A program made the position numbers and the translations under genes. Positions 23,956 to 35,172 of a DNA stretch of 64,000 bases are shown here, piece after piece. The stretch is from Acholoe squamosa (lineage: Eukaryota; Annelida; Polychaeta; Phyllodocida; Polynoidae), in assembly GCA_949317995.1 (NCBI GenBank), contig OX439045.1, positions 7,621,674-7,685,673 on the forward strand, in the 5' to 3' direction. A model generated the notes under the pieces. It saw only the letters and a list, made by a program, of their open reading frames with translations, ran no database searches and was not told the origin of the DNA. Positions within the stretch are counted from its first letter, which is position 1. Each line of letters starts with the position of its first letter.

Positions 23956-24696
23956 ATACCAGGGTAAGAGGGTATCAAACTAACCTTAAAGCACTTAAAC
24001 CTACTAATACTACCTACCCTAATATTTTGGCCTTGCCCCAACCTTTTTATGTGCCTTTTAGAGAGCGTTTGCCACCTATCGAGACATGGAAGTTTTTGAT
24101 GATCCTGCATGTCAAAGGAGCGAAAAATTACAGCTGCTCTTAAAATAATTATCTAAAAGATAAGAATTTCCCTACATACCTACCCTAATTTTTATCAACC
24201 TGATTACCAGACCACAACTATTTTGAGGCCTTAGTGCTGGTTTCATGAAAGGGTCAGTGTAAGGGGTGCTTAAATTTATAAGCACGAAGATTTGCATGAG
24301 GGTGGTTAAATGGGACTACGGTATATATGTATACAGCAGGAAGCGGTTCCAGGTGGATGCACTCTGTAATTCAGTCCTCAAGTCTACCTGAGGCTAACAC
24401 ACCATTCATACAGTGCCTGGGTAGGAGTTAGACATATACTACACAGGAATAATACTCATACCTAATTCTGTTACGCCACATATCAAAGCTTGATATCTCT
24501 TCTTCATGAATAGGTCTTGTTCATGATATCTTCTCATAAGGACATATTACTGCCACTGAGACTGGAGGGATAATACACAGTTTAGAACCACTGGATTGTA
24601 CTCCTAGGTTCAAGGAAAACTGTAGGTCTGCCTTTATTAAGGGTAGAATTGGACCCAATATTCTGTTGGTTTACTCAACTCATAACATCAGTGACC

Positions 24697-25467
24697 ATGT
24701 CAGTACAGCAATTCGGTAAAGCCCTGCCGGGTCTATGTATCATTAGGTACATCGCTGGGATGGTGAGCCTGCTTCTGCTCGGCATTTACCTAGCTTACAG
24801 TGGGTCCTATCTGGGGTTAGTTCCACTAGTGCTGTACTCTGGCTACCTGGTAAATGCCTTTTACATGGTACTAAGAGCCCTGTGGGATCAAACTGGCTAC
24901 TACCAGTCAAGCATCGGGATGAATCTCTACTTGATGGATATTAACTATGTGATGATGCTGCTGGTAATGCTCATGGTGGGACAGCTCACTGAGTATGGTG
25001 CTCTGACCTTCCTGCTGCTTCTACATGCGGAGTTCAACATGTCCTGTGCAGCTGCCTTATGGTTGGAGGTAAAGATGCAGAGCCATCCAGACCTCCTGAA
25101 GCCCCTGATGGATCCTGAATCAAGCCGCTTTGTTAAAAACACTGCATTAACTGCTAAGACATGCACCGTTTGGATCATACTGCTGAACTCCAACTCCCAC
25201 ATGGCCTTCCTGTTCTTTGGGTACCTGATAAAGCCATGTACACTGCTCGTGGCCTGTGTGGAGGCTATGTACAGGTGCACAGGCAGGTGTGTGCCCATAT
25301 GGTATAGCCTAGGGCTGACATTCACTGAGGTGATCTTCTATACCTTGTGTTATGTCTATGGACTGTTACCACTCACCAATTATACCATGGCTATCATGGC
25401 ATTGTCAATTGTCTTCAACCAGCTCATCCCTGATGTTGGGTCATGTAAGACCTCCAAGTCAGAATAG
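24697..25467 (+). CDS. Single-exon multi-pass membrane protein (256 aa)
   Basis: The start is the first ATG of the open frame, in good context (ACCATG). The same frame stays open upstream to 24586 but has no earlier ATG. The product is very hydrophobic. I count about seven membrane segments, near residues 13-36, 37-58, 75-97, 100-124, 155-190, 200-222 and 225-243, joined by short loops. The stretch LYLMDINYVMM followed by LLLLHAEFNMSCAAALWLEV distantly recalls the TLC family (TRAM/LAG1/CLN8), but the paired histidines of that family are absent. I do not assign a function. A poly(A) signal AATAAA lies 546 bases after the stop, at 26013. The lack of introns in a gene-poor, intron-using region could mean a retrocopy, although the frame is clean. 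Confidence 0.65.
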   Translation: MSVQQFGKALPGLCIIRYIAGMVSLLLLGIYLAYSGSYLGLVPLVLYSGYLVNAFYMVLRALWDQTGYYQSSIGMNLYLMDINYVMMLLVMLMVGQLTEYGALTFLLLLHAEFNMSCAAALWLEVKMQSHPDLLKPLMDPESSRFVKNTALTAKTCTVWIILLNSNSHMAFLFFGYLIKPCTLLVACVEAMYRCTGRCVPIWYSLGLTFTEVIFYTLCYVYGLLPLTNYTMAIMALSIVFNQLIPDVGSCKTSKSE

Positions 25468-26012
25468 ATTGTATTATTTGCATTACTCTAGTAGTCTGCA
25501 TAATAAGCACGTGTCTTGTGTAAATACTGTAGCTATAGACAACTACAAATATATAATCACCTGGGAGCCGACGTACCTTAATACCCCGCATATAAGTTGT
25601 GTCTCATGCATGAGGACACACCCTTCCCAGCCCCCTTCCCAATTGTCGACATCTGTCGCCATGATTGGTGACTCCTTTTTGAGTGATAACTCATTCCGTC
25701 ATCTTTTGTCACTGTGTGTTAGACTCATGTGCCATAGCAATTACTATTCCTGGTGATCTTGTGCTATAATGACGTCGTGTTCCATCTAGCGACATGTGTG
25801 AGCCACTTCACACAGGTTGACGAGGACTCACGACAATTTGCTGGGTTAGGATTAGCAAAGGTGAGGGGAGGTTTCCGTATTAAATTTCTGTATTATCCCC
25901 AATCCCCACTCAGGGGATTAAAATCTGAAATGGAACATGCATATTTTTCGTTTTTGTACTTTGCTACTAATTTCAATATTGTGTAATCTAATTCAGTTGT
26001 GTATCGTCTTGA

Positions 26013-26018
26013 AATAAA
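26013..26018 (+). other. Poly(A) signal of the membrane-protein gene
   Basis: AATAAA followed by an A run, 546 bases after the stop at 25467. It gives a 3' untranslated region of ordinary length. No other plus-strand gene competes for it. Confidence 0.5.
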
Positions 26019-26290
26019 AAAAAACATAATTCATTATGGTTATAATGCTCTTGCAATGATGTGTAATTTATGATCTGTTCATGATTTTATTAGATTCGAG
26101 TAGAGGCAAGTTTTACTTTGTCTATATTTGAAAACTGAGAAGACCTGTGTATAAAACACTCTATGGTTCAGTGAATTTCTGTGTCATAGATAAGTAGGTA
26201 AATAAGATAGATGGGCCATCCTGACACAGAGCTAGCCGACCATGGATATACAACTTTTAATGTGCCTTAGCCCATCAAAGTTGAACAGAG

Positions 26291-26430
26291 CACTGTAAAA
26301 ATATAGCGTTGAAATAACAGAAAAATCCTTGTTCCAAAGTTGCCAGAGATCCATCGTTATTGTCATTGAGATCCTTGTACCATGTGCTGCCATTTAGGGC
26401 TTCATTGTAGGAACTACAGTGCTTCATTGC
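26291..26430. mobile_element. CACTGTAAAA MITE, copy 2 (partial)
   Basis: It begins CACTGTAAAAATA and shares TGCCAGAGATCC and CCTTGTACCA-type words with the copies at 19.8 and 30.5 kb. The right end is lost. Confidence 0.5.
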
Positions 26431-26447
26431 AATACAATTATGTGGTT

Positions 26448-26485
<38 letters not shown>
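26448..26485 (+). repeat. (ATC)n microsatellite
   Basis: About twelve uninterrupted ATC units. It directly follows the MITE fragment. Confidence 0.95.
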
Positions 26486-26717
26486 AACCATTATCTTCAG
26501 ATATCTCAGACCTATCTATGTTGAACTGATAAGACCATACATGAATCTAGGCCCCATAGCCTATAGTGAGCTGAAACTTTCAAAAGAGGAAAGGTAAAAT
26601 ATCTGGTGTGAAAAGTAGGCTCACAGCAACACAAAATCATTAGTATGGAGTGTTGTGAATTGGCCAATGGGCAAGTATAGAGGTGATAATTTATTCTGCT
26701 AGAATTCCTTCTTCTTA

Positions 26718-26975
26718 GGGAGTGATCATTTTTTAACAACAGGGGGGGGGCGGGTTTGCGCGTGGACGCACAAAAAATTTTTGACCCCCCTCTCGAGGTG
26801 GTAAAATTTGTTCAACCCCCCCCCCATAAGGGACAAAAATCGTGCGCGAACGTCCCCTTTAAGCCTATAGTAACACACAGGGTTTTCCACTGAAAACAGG
26901 TGAAATTATTTTGACCCCCCCCATTAGAGGTGTTGAAAAAATTCTGACCCCCCAGTCAAGGGGTTGAAAAAATTC
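26718..26975. mobile_element. G-rich MITE, copy 4, one end lost
   Basis: It starts TTA-GGGAGTGATCATTTTTTA with the usual G run. The right half ends abruptly at GGTTGAAAAAATTC, so the inverse end is missing. Confidence 0.65.
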
Positions 26976-27184
26976 ATCCCTATCTGTGGTGATGCCCTGA
27001 TGTACCAATGCACGCAGAGTCCTGCCACGTGACCCATTATTGCTGCAATATAGACAGATAGACATAACCTAGTATGTATGTTGTGATGGTAAATATGTCA
27101 AAATTTCTGAAATTTAAACAGATTTCTCTTTAACAGAACAAAAGTTGGTACTCACCGAAAGATGTGAGACATCTGGTCTAAATT

Positions 27185-27190
27185 TTTATT
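27185..27190 (-). other. Poly(A) signal of the Methyltransf_FA gene
   Basis: AATAAA on the minus strand, about 245 bases after the stop of the gene model at 27435. It supports the placement of the last exon. Confidence 0.6.
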
Positions 27191-27434
27191 TCAAATACAA
27201 CTTGTAGAATGTAGGATAATAAAAAGGACTCTGTTTATAAAAGACTCAAACATTAAAAGGGTAGAATCTGAGTATACGCGAGATCCTTTAAGCTTGGGAT
27301 CCATCAATGTGAGCTGCAATCTGTTTCTTTTCATCCATGTGAAAATGCATGAAAACCTCCAGCAGTGGATAACTTGCTGCTCCAAGGTAAAAGTGACGTC
27401 CAAAAAGAATTGCAGAAATCATCAGCATTTGATA

Positions 27435-30400
27435 TTAAAAACTGTTCTCAGACAGTATCTCCTCTGCAACATCCACAGGTAGAAAGAGGTTTCAAGTCAC
27501 CCGCTTCAGCTTACACGTGGGTGCAGCTTATGTCATATTAGGGAGGTTTAGCAACCACAATGTAAGTCACCCGTACCCCATTTAACGTAGACACACCAAT
27601 GCTCTAGGTACGCTGCACGTCTGCATTATATTGCGCACATAGTGGTCGCTAAACCTCCCTACTAGGTCTAAGCAGGACTTTAGCTGGTTTCTGGCAGCAC
27701 ACACTGGTAAGAGCTGATAAGATGGAACCAGATGCATAATTTTAGCCCTGGTGAGTTACTCACCAGGGCTGCATCCAAGTAGCATGATGTCATTTTAGGG
27801 CCGATGAGTAACTCACCAGGACTGCATTTGACTGTCATGCTGACCATGGTGAGGCATCACTCTCTGTCGAGCGACAATAGCATCCTCTATAATTCTATCG
27901 GCTGATAGAAGAGTCACATCGGGTGGTGGAAAATGGGTCTAAAGGAGTGCTGCTGACTTTTGCACACAGACGATGTTGCAGATTCAGAGCTCCTTTAATA
28001 AGCTTCTTTTGAGGGGTCTGCTGCAGGTCTATAATGAACTACACATGAGTCGATGCAGTATAGGGTTACTACTGGGGAATTCGCTAGGCAATACATGGCC
28101 TAAAATATGGAGGAAAGGGCCACAAATTGCCAAAAAAAAATTGCGCAAAATCACCCCTCCAGAATGCTAAGGGACGAGAAGTTTCACCAAAAAATGCAAA
28201 AAAACAAATTGCCAATTTTAGGCCATTTTCCACCTTTGAAACCCAATAATAGGCTGACGTATACAACTTTGAAGCCCCAGATGTTTTCTATGGTGCTCTG
28301 AATATTTTTACTGTAGCTCACATAAGTCAAACAGACCCAATAAACATTGTTTCTTGAATTGGCTCATATGTTAGAAACAGCCTTACCTACAACAAATTCC
28401 CATGTACCAGTGGATCCCCAGCCTGTGCAGACACCTATGAAGTTGACCACATATGGGTCGGGGTCTGTCCAGGACATGAGCTCTTGTTGATACACACGTG
28501 TACCAGTCCCTACTCTGAAATGCATAGGCAATATTAAAATCTTGTTTAGTAAAATTAACATTTGTAATATCTCATGCTGAAAACAAAAGTTCAAATCAAC
28601 TTGGTGCCTGTTTTGAAACATACCCCAGGAGACTGCACTAATAATGTGCTGTCAAGTCTGGCAATCAGGCTTGGTGTATTAATGCTTTTTTAGCATCTAT
28701 CAGCACTTTAAGAGCAGGGTCAAAATGAAGTGCAAATGCATCAGCACTTCATTGATGCACCGAGACAACCAAGCATGATGCACTCCTACATTCGCACCTG
28801 TCAATGGGTTGTTATCCTTTTAGATCTTACTGCAAATGCCTACCTGATGTGGCCCTGAGCCCAGCTGATCCAGAAGGGACGTAGTTCTGTTTTGCTAAGT
28901 GCTTTGGTGTACACTTTCGCCTTCTGATTAGTGCCCTGGACCTTCCGGATGGCAGATGCAGCATTGCTCCATCCTCCTGAAGTAAAATAAGAGTGCCCCT
29001 GATTGCTTAAATACCGTGCAGGCCCGTTTAAGGAATATGAAAACTCGCGGGACACAGGCTTTTGCCGGCATAATCACTCCCGGGCCTGTGGAAATTGCCA
29101 CACTGCAGGACCAAATGTCCTTCTGTAATTTTGGGACCACGGGCTACATTGCAGTTTTAAGGCATGGAAATCAGACCAATTCAAGTCTAAAAGTCTAGAC
29201 ATTACAATTTGTTGGGATTCAAAGAGCTGAGTAATTGAATTTATGAGTTAATAATTGTTGTCCTTCCTGAGAATGATAATATTTAGTTTGGTCCTGCCAA
29301 GATCAATCCGGTCTTGTATGATTATTAATGATCTCAGTATTAATTAGAAACCATATACTACACTCACTATATTCATATCCTCTGTACCGGTATAGTACAA
29401 TTTAAATTCTGGTATGTTGTCATGATTAGGGGGTTATTATTGTACTAGTCTTAAAGTAAAATTGCTGTCGCCTGTTCCTATTGAGAGAAATATTCATATC
29501 TATTCTCAGTACACTTTCTCATGATGGTATTGCTAGTTGGAACATGTACATGGGACTGCCATACAACAGTCTTCTGACTGGTAGATCCCATTAACTTTAT
29601 TGCTGTATTGTAACCAGTATGCAGAATGATATGCTTGTCGCTGACATGTTCTATAGAATAAATGTAACTGTATTATCATGATGGCATTGTGAGGCAAATA
29701 AAGTTTAAATGTGTTAAAAAAAGTAAGCATTGTTTTATTGCAAGACATATCAAAACATATCAGGTAATTAAAGATAGATTACCAACTGATCTTGGGAGAT
29801 TTTTTTCATTTCATTATGTTCCCATATGACCCTGGAAGTCTATATGAGGCATTTGGAGCCTGTTACTAATTTCTTAATGTCTAAATAAGATCAACATAGC
29901 ATGCAAAATATATAAGTGAGAGCCGACAGTTATCAAAACCAGCAAGGGATGCATTATACCCAATTAAAACATATTATAGCAAATGTATAGGTCTAAGAAG
30001 GGAGATGACCACAGACCCAAGTTGATCATTTCATTTGAATTTCAACAAATATAGCTTTCCCATGCCAAAGGGCCATGTCAATTGATTAGGAAATGGGTAA
30101 TGGAAGCCTGTATGAGTTTATTTTTTAAGTTTATTTTGGTTCAATTTAGGTGGTAATGCATCTTTAAGCTCTACTCTACTACTAGACAGAAACACAGCCA
30201 CTTACCAAGAAGTATTTCATAGGCATCTGTACTGGTCTTAGAGGTAGCGAGTGTGACATGTGCATCATTGTTAGCTTTTACCTTGAAGTAGATGAAGTCA
30301 TAACCCTGAACAGTGACATCATCTAGATACTTGTACTGGTACAAATTGGGCGTCTCAATCTGCACTGTCTTACCTGTAAGAGAAAGTAGTGGGAAAACTG

Positions 30401-30858
30401 TATGCTATACATTATCGCTTGGTACTTGGTACCCAAATAAGTTTTTGGTCAAGTGCCCTTTTTTTGTTTGGCAAAATGCCTTTACCCTTAAGGTATTGTA
30501 CAATGAATACTTAGATATTGTTGTCATGCAAACAAATAACGAAGGAATCATCATCCCAAAGTTGACAGAGGTCTGTCATTAGTTTCACAGAAATTACTTG
30601 TAACATTTGTGTACTGGTACCATACTACCATCAGGGGCTTCTTGTAAAACGTACACTAGTTCCATGCCACACAATTGTGGTGGCTCACTGTCCAGTTTTA
30701 CAAGTATCCCTAGTGGATTCAACAGTTATTTTTTTACAGTGTAAGGAATACAAACTTAAGGATATTGAATATAAGTTTTTTCACCTACCAGGTGTGGAAT
30801 GTACTGGTGTTACACAGAGCTCAAAGGCAGCCAATATCAGTATTACATTCAGGTCCAT
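27435..30858 (-). CDS. Secreted Methyltransf_FA-domain protein, five exons (175 aa)
   Basis: Exons on the minus strand: 30858-30789, 30373-30206, 28976-28844, 28514-28387 and 27463-27435. All four introns begin GT and end AG, and the phases (1, 1, 2, 1) join without a break: 528 bases, 176 codons with the stop. Exon 1 gives a signal peptide (MDLNVILILAAFELC then VTPVHS). The rest is one Methyltransf_FA domain (farnesoic acid O-methyltransferase-like, PF12248): YDFIYFKVKANNDAHV, YEILLGGWSN, FWISWAQGHIRVG, MSWTDPDPYV and GVCTGWGSTGTWEF. The crustacean founder was proposed to act in methyl farnesoate synthesis, but the domain is widespread in animal secreted proteins where enzyme activity is doubtful, so an extracellular binding role is as likely. 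The last exon is short (EILSENSF, stop) and is the least certain. Introns carry MITEs at 27541, 28690 and 30530. Confidence 0.85.
27541..27659. mobile_element. 119-bp MITE in the last intron
   Basis: GGGAGGTTTAGCAACCAC at the left end and GTGGTCGCTAAACCTCCC at the right are inverses with one mismatch. It lies inside the last intron of the Methyltransf_FA gene. Confidence 0.8.
27725..27850. repeat. Palindromic MITE fragment
   Basis: AGCCCTGGTGAGTTACTCACCAGGGCTGC, given here by its half GAGTTACTCACCAGGGCT, is a perfect hairpin. It is followed by a second, near copy at about 27800. Related to the family of 17634-17896. Confidence 0.55.
28690..28815. repeat. Palindromic MITE fragment in an intron
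   Basis: GCATCAGCACTTCATTGATG and AAGCATGATGCAC words place it in the family of 17634-17896. It sits in the third intron of the Methyltransf_FA gene. Confidence 0.5.
30530..30742. mobile_element. CACTGTAAAA MITE, copy 3
   Basis: It shares ACAGAGGTCTGTC, GGGGCTTCTTGTAAAA and GGATTCAACAGTTATTTTTT with copy 1 and ends TTTTTTTACAGTG. It lies in the first intron of the Methyltransf_FA gene. The left end has decayed. Confidence 0.6.
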
Positions 30859-31024
30859 ATCATAGGCTTTATGGGCTCTTGGTGAAGGAATTACTGCATT
30901 GATGGTGGTCCAGAGCTATGCTTTCTTCCGCTGAATCTCAAATTCTGGCGTCAGAGATCTCATAGATTCATTTTGATTCGATCTCACATTGTGGCATTAT
31001 TGATCTTATATATTGATGTAATTC

Positions 31025-31290
31025 TTAACCCTTTAAGGGCCCCTGATGCAGAAGTGTATCATGCCCATTGGTCGTCGTGATGCATCTATGAAGCGCTGGA
31101 GAGACTGCTCACCAGCACTTCATCAGAGCATCATGCCGACCCTCCAGAATTGAGTATATATTGACCCTGGAGAGTTGGCATGATGCATAAATGCAGCCCT
31201 GAAAGGTATATCACCAGGGCTGCATTCATGCATCATGAAGACCAATGGACGTGATGCATAATTGCACCTGGAGCGCATAAAAGCTTAACT
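31025..31290. mobile_element. Palindromic MITE, diverged copy
   Basis: It begins TTAACCCTTTAAGGGC like the copy at 17634 and contains CACCAGCACTTCATCAGAGC and CATGCCGACC. Its right end has diverged. It lies just upstream of the first coding exon of the Methyltransf_FA gene, so it could overlap its promoter. Confidence 0.7.
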
Positions 31291-32264
31291 CGATCGGTGC
31301 AGTAAATTGGCCATCTGACCAGTACTAGTACTTTACTGAATGTCCCCTGAATAAGCTAGTTATGATACCCAACAGTTCCATTTAGAGTAAGATGCAGTGA
31401 TCGTAGTCAGAATATATATTAAAAAATACCAGTTTCCAGTGTGATTAGTGTTGATCTTCAAAAACAAATCACCAAATGGTATTGCATGCCTCCCAAATAC
31501 ATATAGTAATGTCCACAGAGAAGAATCTTTGAAGTGCTAGAATATTGTATTTGCATTGGGAAATCAATGCATCGTCCTGGGGTGGCACTGACTCTCTGCA
31601 AAACTACAGCGCAACCTTTTTGGTCATTTTGATGGCACCCTAAAAGGTAGCCTAATTTTCACAGCCCCCCTATTCTCAAGAAGTTGGAGAACAACCCCCC
31701 TCCCCATTTCAGGACCCTTCTCCATTTAGAATACAGTTCTTGGGCACTTGCTATGGGTTTTTTAATCTCAAAGCTATGGAATCAATATGAGGTATATTGT
31801 CGCAAGAAGGTTGTATCTCCATTTTTCCAATTTTGCAGAAGAGACAAAAGAAGTTGCAATAGCACACAGTGGATTCAAAAATATTGCACTGAGGTCTGTA
31901 GGTACACATATAAAAGAACTTCCGTAATTTCACAGTAGGTAGTTGAGGGGCAATAATTATTAGTACAGCAAATGTCAGTTATAACCCCCTTGCACTGAGG
32001 CGACGATATGTCTTATCTATTTCATATTATAAAATGGCTGGCAGTGCTCTGCTGCACAGTAGAAGTGACCTTGAGTGCATTATAGGAGTACAGTGCACGC
32101 CTGAGCAAGGTCACCATAGCTGTAAAACAGTCAAGAACCATTAATTGGTCTAGGCATACCTTCATTGGGTAATTGATCGATTGAAATAAAAGGTTTTATA
32201 AATACAATAGACTATATCAGTTACAAAACTTATCAACAACACCTTATTTCTAACTTTCATTCAT
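31291..32264. other. No gene seen
   Basis: No open frame with splice support on either strand. Part may be 3' untranslated sequence of the Ly6-like model to its right. Confidence 0.35.
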
Positions 32265-33426
32265 TCAATAGCCCCGCTTTTTTAGTTTTTTGATGTAATG
32301 ACAGTCACCCTTCCTTAGGTAGATACCACAGTTGGTAGCAAAAATGTTGGTAAGTGCATCCCCCGAGGTGTATGGTATGCTTGTTGACACTTGTCCAAAT
32401 GCTTTATGATGCCTGTCTGTCATATGCTCTAAGACGCAAACCAAGCATTGGTAACTAAAGGAGACAGGAAACATCAGTACAAGAAACACATTAATCAATC
32501 ATAAATATGGATCTATTAACCCTTTAAATGCCACTTACACTAGATGGCGCTCCAGTAGCCCCGCTGCTTACATGGGCATATCCAGCATCCACTCCCATGG
32601 CACCATAGGCTTACCCTTAGTGCACAGACACCCCTCACTTAACTCCCCATTTGCAATGTAAAATACAACTCCAGGTTTTAGAAATTACACCTGCACACAG
32701 AGAAATGGTGTTGTTTTATACACTATCAATGTTAAAAGAAAATAATGAGCAACAAATTGGCCAGATCATTACAAATATTTGGGCCTATTACAAGTACAGG
32801 AGTCCAAACCAGCCATGCCCCTGTTGGTGAAGCAAAGTGGCATAGATTGTACTAACATGAACTCCTAGTGTAGAACCACAAAATAAGCAATCCACTATAA
32901 AAGTAGTTCGCTGGCCTGAGAGTGTATGTATTACTACATCACACCCATTGGTCATCACTATCATCGTGATACATGAATGCAACTCTGGCTGGGGCTACAT
33001 TCAAGTATCATGCTGACTCTATGGGGTTGATACAGTCTTAGGCGGAGGGTCGGCATGATGCTCCAGTGGAGCACTATGACAACCAATGGGCATGATGCAC
33101 CCCTGCATCAGCGGTCCTTAAAGGCTTAAAAAGACCTGCATTTTTATCAGTCACTCCTATTGATAACTTCCTTAGGCTCTTCTCATGCTTGGTCTGATAT
33201 TCTATGAATTATAAATTTGTTTGGGTGATTATCGGACTTCGCCATTGCACTTAAAAATATATGAAAAATTTCCTTTAAAACTCTCTCTCTGAAATGTCTT
33301 AGTGTTGTAAATGAAAGTGGCTCCAGGTATCTTTTGCAGGATTATATTCGCATTACTTTTCCTTTGCAGGAATACTTTACTCATATCATTATTTTCTTAC
33401 CATTGAATAGAATTCATATTAAACAT
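32265..33426 (-). CDS. Candidate Ly6-like cysteine-rich protein, two exons
   Basis: Exon 33426-33401 ends at a strong GTAAGA donor and exon 32454-32265 follows a clear acceptor (CTGTCTCCTTTAG). Both are on the minus strand and their phases fit (26 + 190 bases, 72 codons with the stop). The junction creates SIQCYQCLVC, the CYxC opening seen in Ly6/uPAR and quiver-type domains, which are small GPI-anchored or secreted three-finger proteins. Later cysteines occur in ATNCGIY and KGDCHY. The usual CC...CN ending, a signal peptide and a C-terminal hydrophobic tail are missing, so the model is incomplete: an upstream signal exon is expected and the end may be spliced further. It could also be a decayed copy. 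The intron holds a palindromic MITE (32516-33128). Confidence 0.4.
32516..33128. mobile_element. Palindromic MITE relative, long copy
   Basis: It begins TTAACCCTTTAAATGCC and ends GGTCCTTAAAGGCTTAA, with CATGATGCACCCCTGCATC near the right end. The middle 350 bp do not resemble the other copies and may be an insertion. Confidence 0.5.
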
Positions 33427-33429
33427 GTG

Positions 33430-34835
33430 CCTTGATGTGTAATACAATCAAAATTGTAATAATTGAAATGCATGATATTGAGTGAAGAAGAAAAGTATCT
33501 TGCATTTTTTGGTTTCACTACCATTCCATTTCCAGCCATGATTTTTTCCTCAACATAACCTTGGGCCCTCTGAGAGACAGTCAGGATATAATTACATATT
33601 ACGTAAATGCTGACATTCATTTGACTTCGATTTCAAAGACATTCAGCTCATAGGGAGTGTGGGGGCAGGGAGTATTTTTATAGGACATCAATTATACACT
33701 TGAAACGAGGATGGTGTTAAAAGGCATACAGACTATAGGGAACCAGCCTAACAAGAGGAGGTATAACTGGCCGCAAAAAGCTTCTCGGGATTGTTAGGGT
33801 CTCAGCACGTAATCATGGCACGCATTCAGAAACAGACATTATTTTATGTGAATAACTTCTTCCCATAGGTTTAACGTTGAGCCGCCGATCACTACACCCC
33901 CAGTGGCGTAACGTGTCTCAATCCACCACAGCGGCCGATCCAGTACTGCAGCCTCGATCTGGCAGCAGGTAAACATTCAAAATGGCGGACAGGCGCTTGT
34001 ACGGTGAACTACGGTAACGGATTTTGTTAATTTTTCCTTATCTAAACCCTCTAAAAACATAAAATAAATAGAGAACTAAACTTCCCTGGTGTCCTCGGTG
34101 GTCAATCCACCGCTCTGGAGACGTCTCCCCCTCAGGCGTTACGACTCCCTCATGGTGGATCGACCACCTCGTACACCACGGTCGTTTACTTCTATTTATC
34201 ATATCACAAATAAAATGCTATCATCTGACACATAAATGACATCAAAGGGATACATAATTGCAGTCATGTTCAGAACAATCGTCTGCATTTGTCTGATATA
34301 TGTAGTGTTGCTGTCATTGTCAAAATAATTCGAATGCAGTGTAGATTCAGTTGCGTATGTAGCTTCCCTAAAGAGGGAAAAATCTTAAAGAGTTTTGCAT
34401 GCAAACTTTTAAAGGGGCCCTGGCATGGTAATTCATGCCAGCATTAAAAAGTCACGTGACCACCCCTTGACCAATCAAAGCACCACGATTTTTACGCTGG
34501 TTCCCGCAATTTTATGATCACTCTTTGAACCGGTACCCATGTTGTTAGTTTGCGGTGCTAGCCCCCCTTTAACACAAATAAATCTTAAGTAGAAAATCCT
34601 AGGAATTTTTAACAAAAACATATGCCACACACAGGATTGTTCTGACTTAATGGTTAAAGTTCTAAGATTTTGATTACTAAGATTTTTGACATAGGACCAT
34701 TGTTACCTAGGATTTTCGGACATAAAAGTATTACTGGTTGTGTGGCCGGGCTTTTAGAACATTTTTCCTAGGATTTCCTATGTTAAGATTTTCTATTGTC
34801 ATACTTTGGGCCTGTGTTTACGGGACTTAACCCCT
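33430..34835. other. No supported gene; possible promoter-like patch
   Basis: Around 33860-34170 the sequence is relatively GC-rich and contains AAAATGGCGGACAGG, which resembles a translation start, but the frame closes after 11 codons and no following exon was found. Repeated CCTAGGATTTT words at 34590-34790 look like a decayed palindromic repeat. Confidence 0.3.
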
Positions 34836-34837
34836 AA

Positions 34838-35053
34838 GGGAGTGATCATTTTTTAACAACAGGGGGGCTGGTGTGTTTGCGCGCGGATGCGTAAAAAAAA
34901 TTTCGACACCCCCTCATGCGCGAACGTCCCCTTTTAGCCTATAGTAACGCGCAGGGTTTTCCACTGAAAACAGGTGAAATTATTTTGAACCCCCCATCAG
35001 AAGTTTTGAAAAAATTCTGACCCCTCTCAAACCCACCAGCCCCCCCCCCCCAA
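34838..35053. mobile_element. G-rich MITE, copy 5, right end lost
   Basis: It starts TAA-GGGAGTGATCATTTTTTA and ends within the C run near 35053, next to the host repeat that flanks the foldback element. Confidence 0.65.
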
Positions 35054-35059
35054 TGGAAA

Positions 35060-35172
35060 TTTTCAAGCACAAATTAGGGTGCAATGGCACTCACTGCACA
35101 TATCATTCTGTTATTTAAGATTTTCAGGATTAAGCCTATACAACATTCTGTCACATTGTGTATGATGGATGG
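35060..35172 (+). repeat. Host repeat left of the foldback element
   Basis: It aligns over about 110 bp with 44781-44893 (shared AAGATTTTCAGG, TTAAGCCTAT and CACATTGTGT). Its last six bases, GGATGG, are repeated right after the foldback element at 43725-43730. Confidence 0.7.

Noticed and set aside
23990-24110. Minus-strand exon with a good acceptor near 24108
   Set aside because: The open stretch is short, the donor is uncertain and no neighbouring exon joins it in phase.
24945-25325. 126-residue minus-strand frame
   Set aside because: It is the antisense shadow of the membrane-protein gene.
26865-27065. Minus-strand stretch after an ATTGCAG acceptor, as another exon of the Methyltransf_FA gene
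   Set aside because: It reads into a G-rich MITE and lies past the gene's poly(A) signal.
33414-33620. Minus-strand frame with a hydrophobic start, as a signal-peptide exon of the Ly6-like model
   Set aside because: No donor in the needed phase lies inside it, and its frame closes before the strong donor at 33401.
33985-34020. AAAATGGCGGACAGG as a first exon
   Set aside because: The frame closes after 11 codons, the nearby GTAACG is a weak donor and no partner exon was found.
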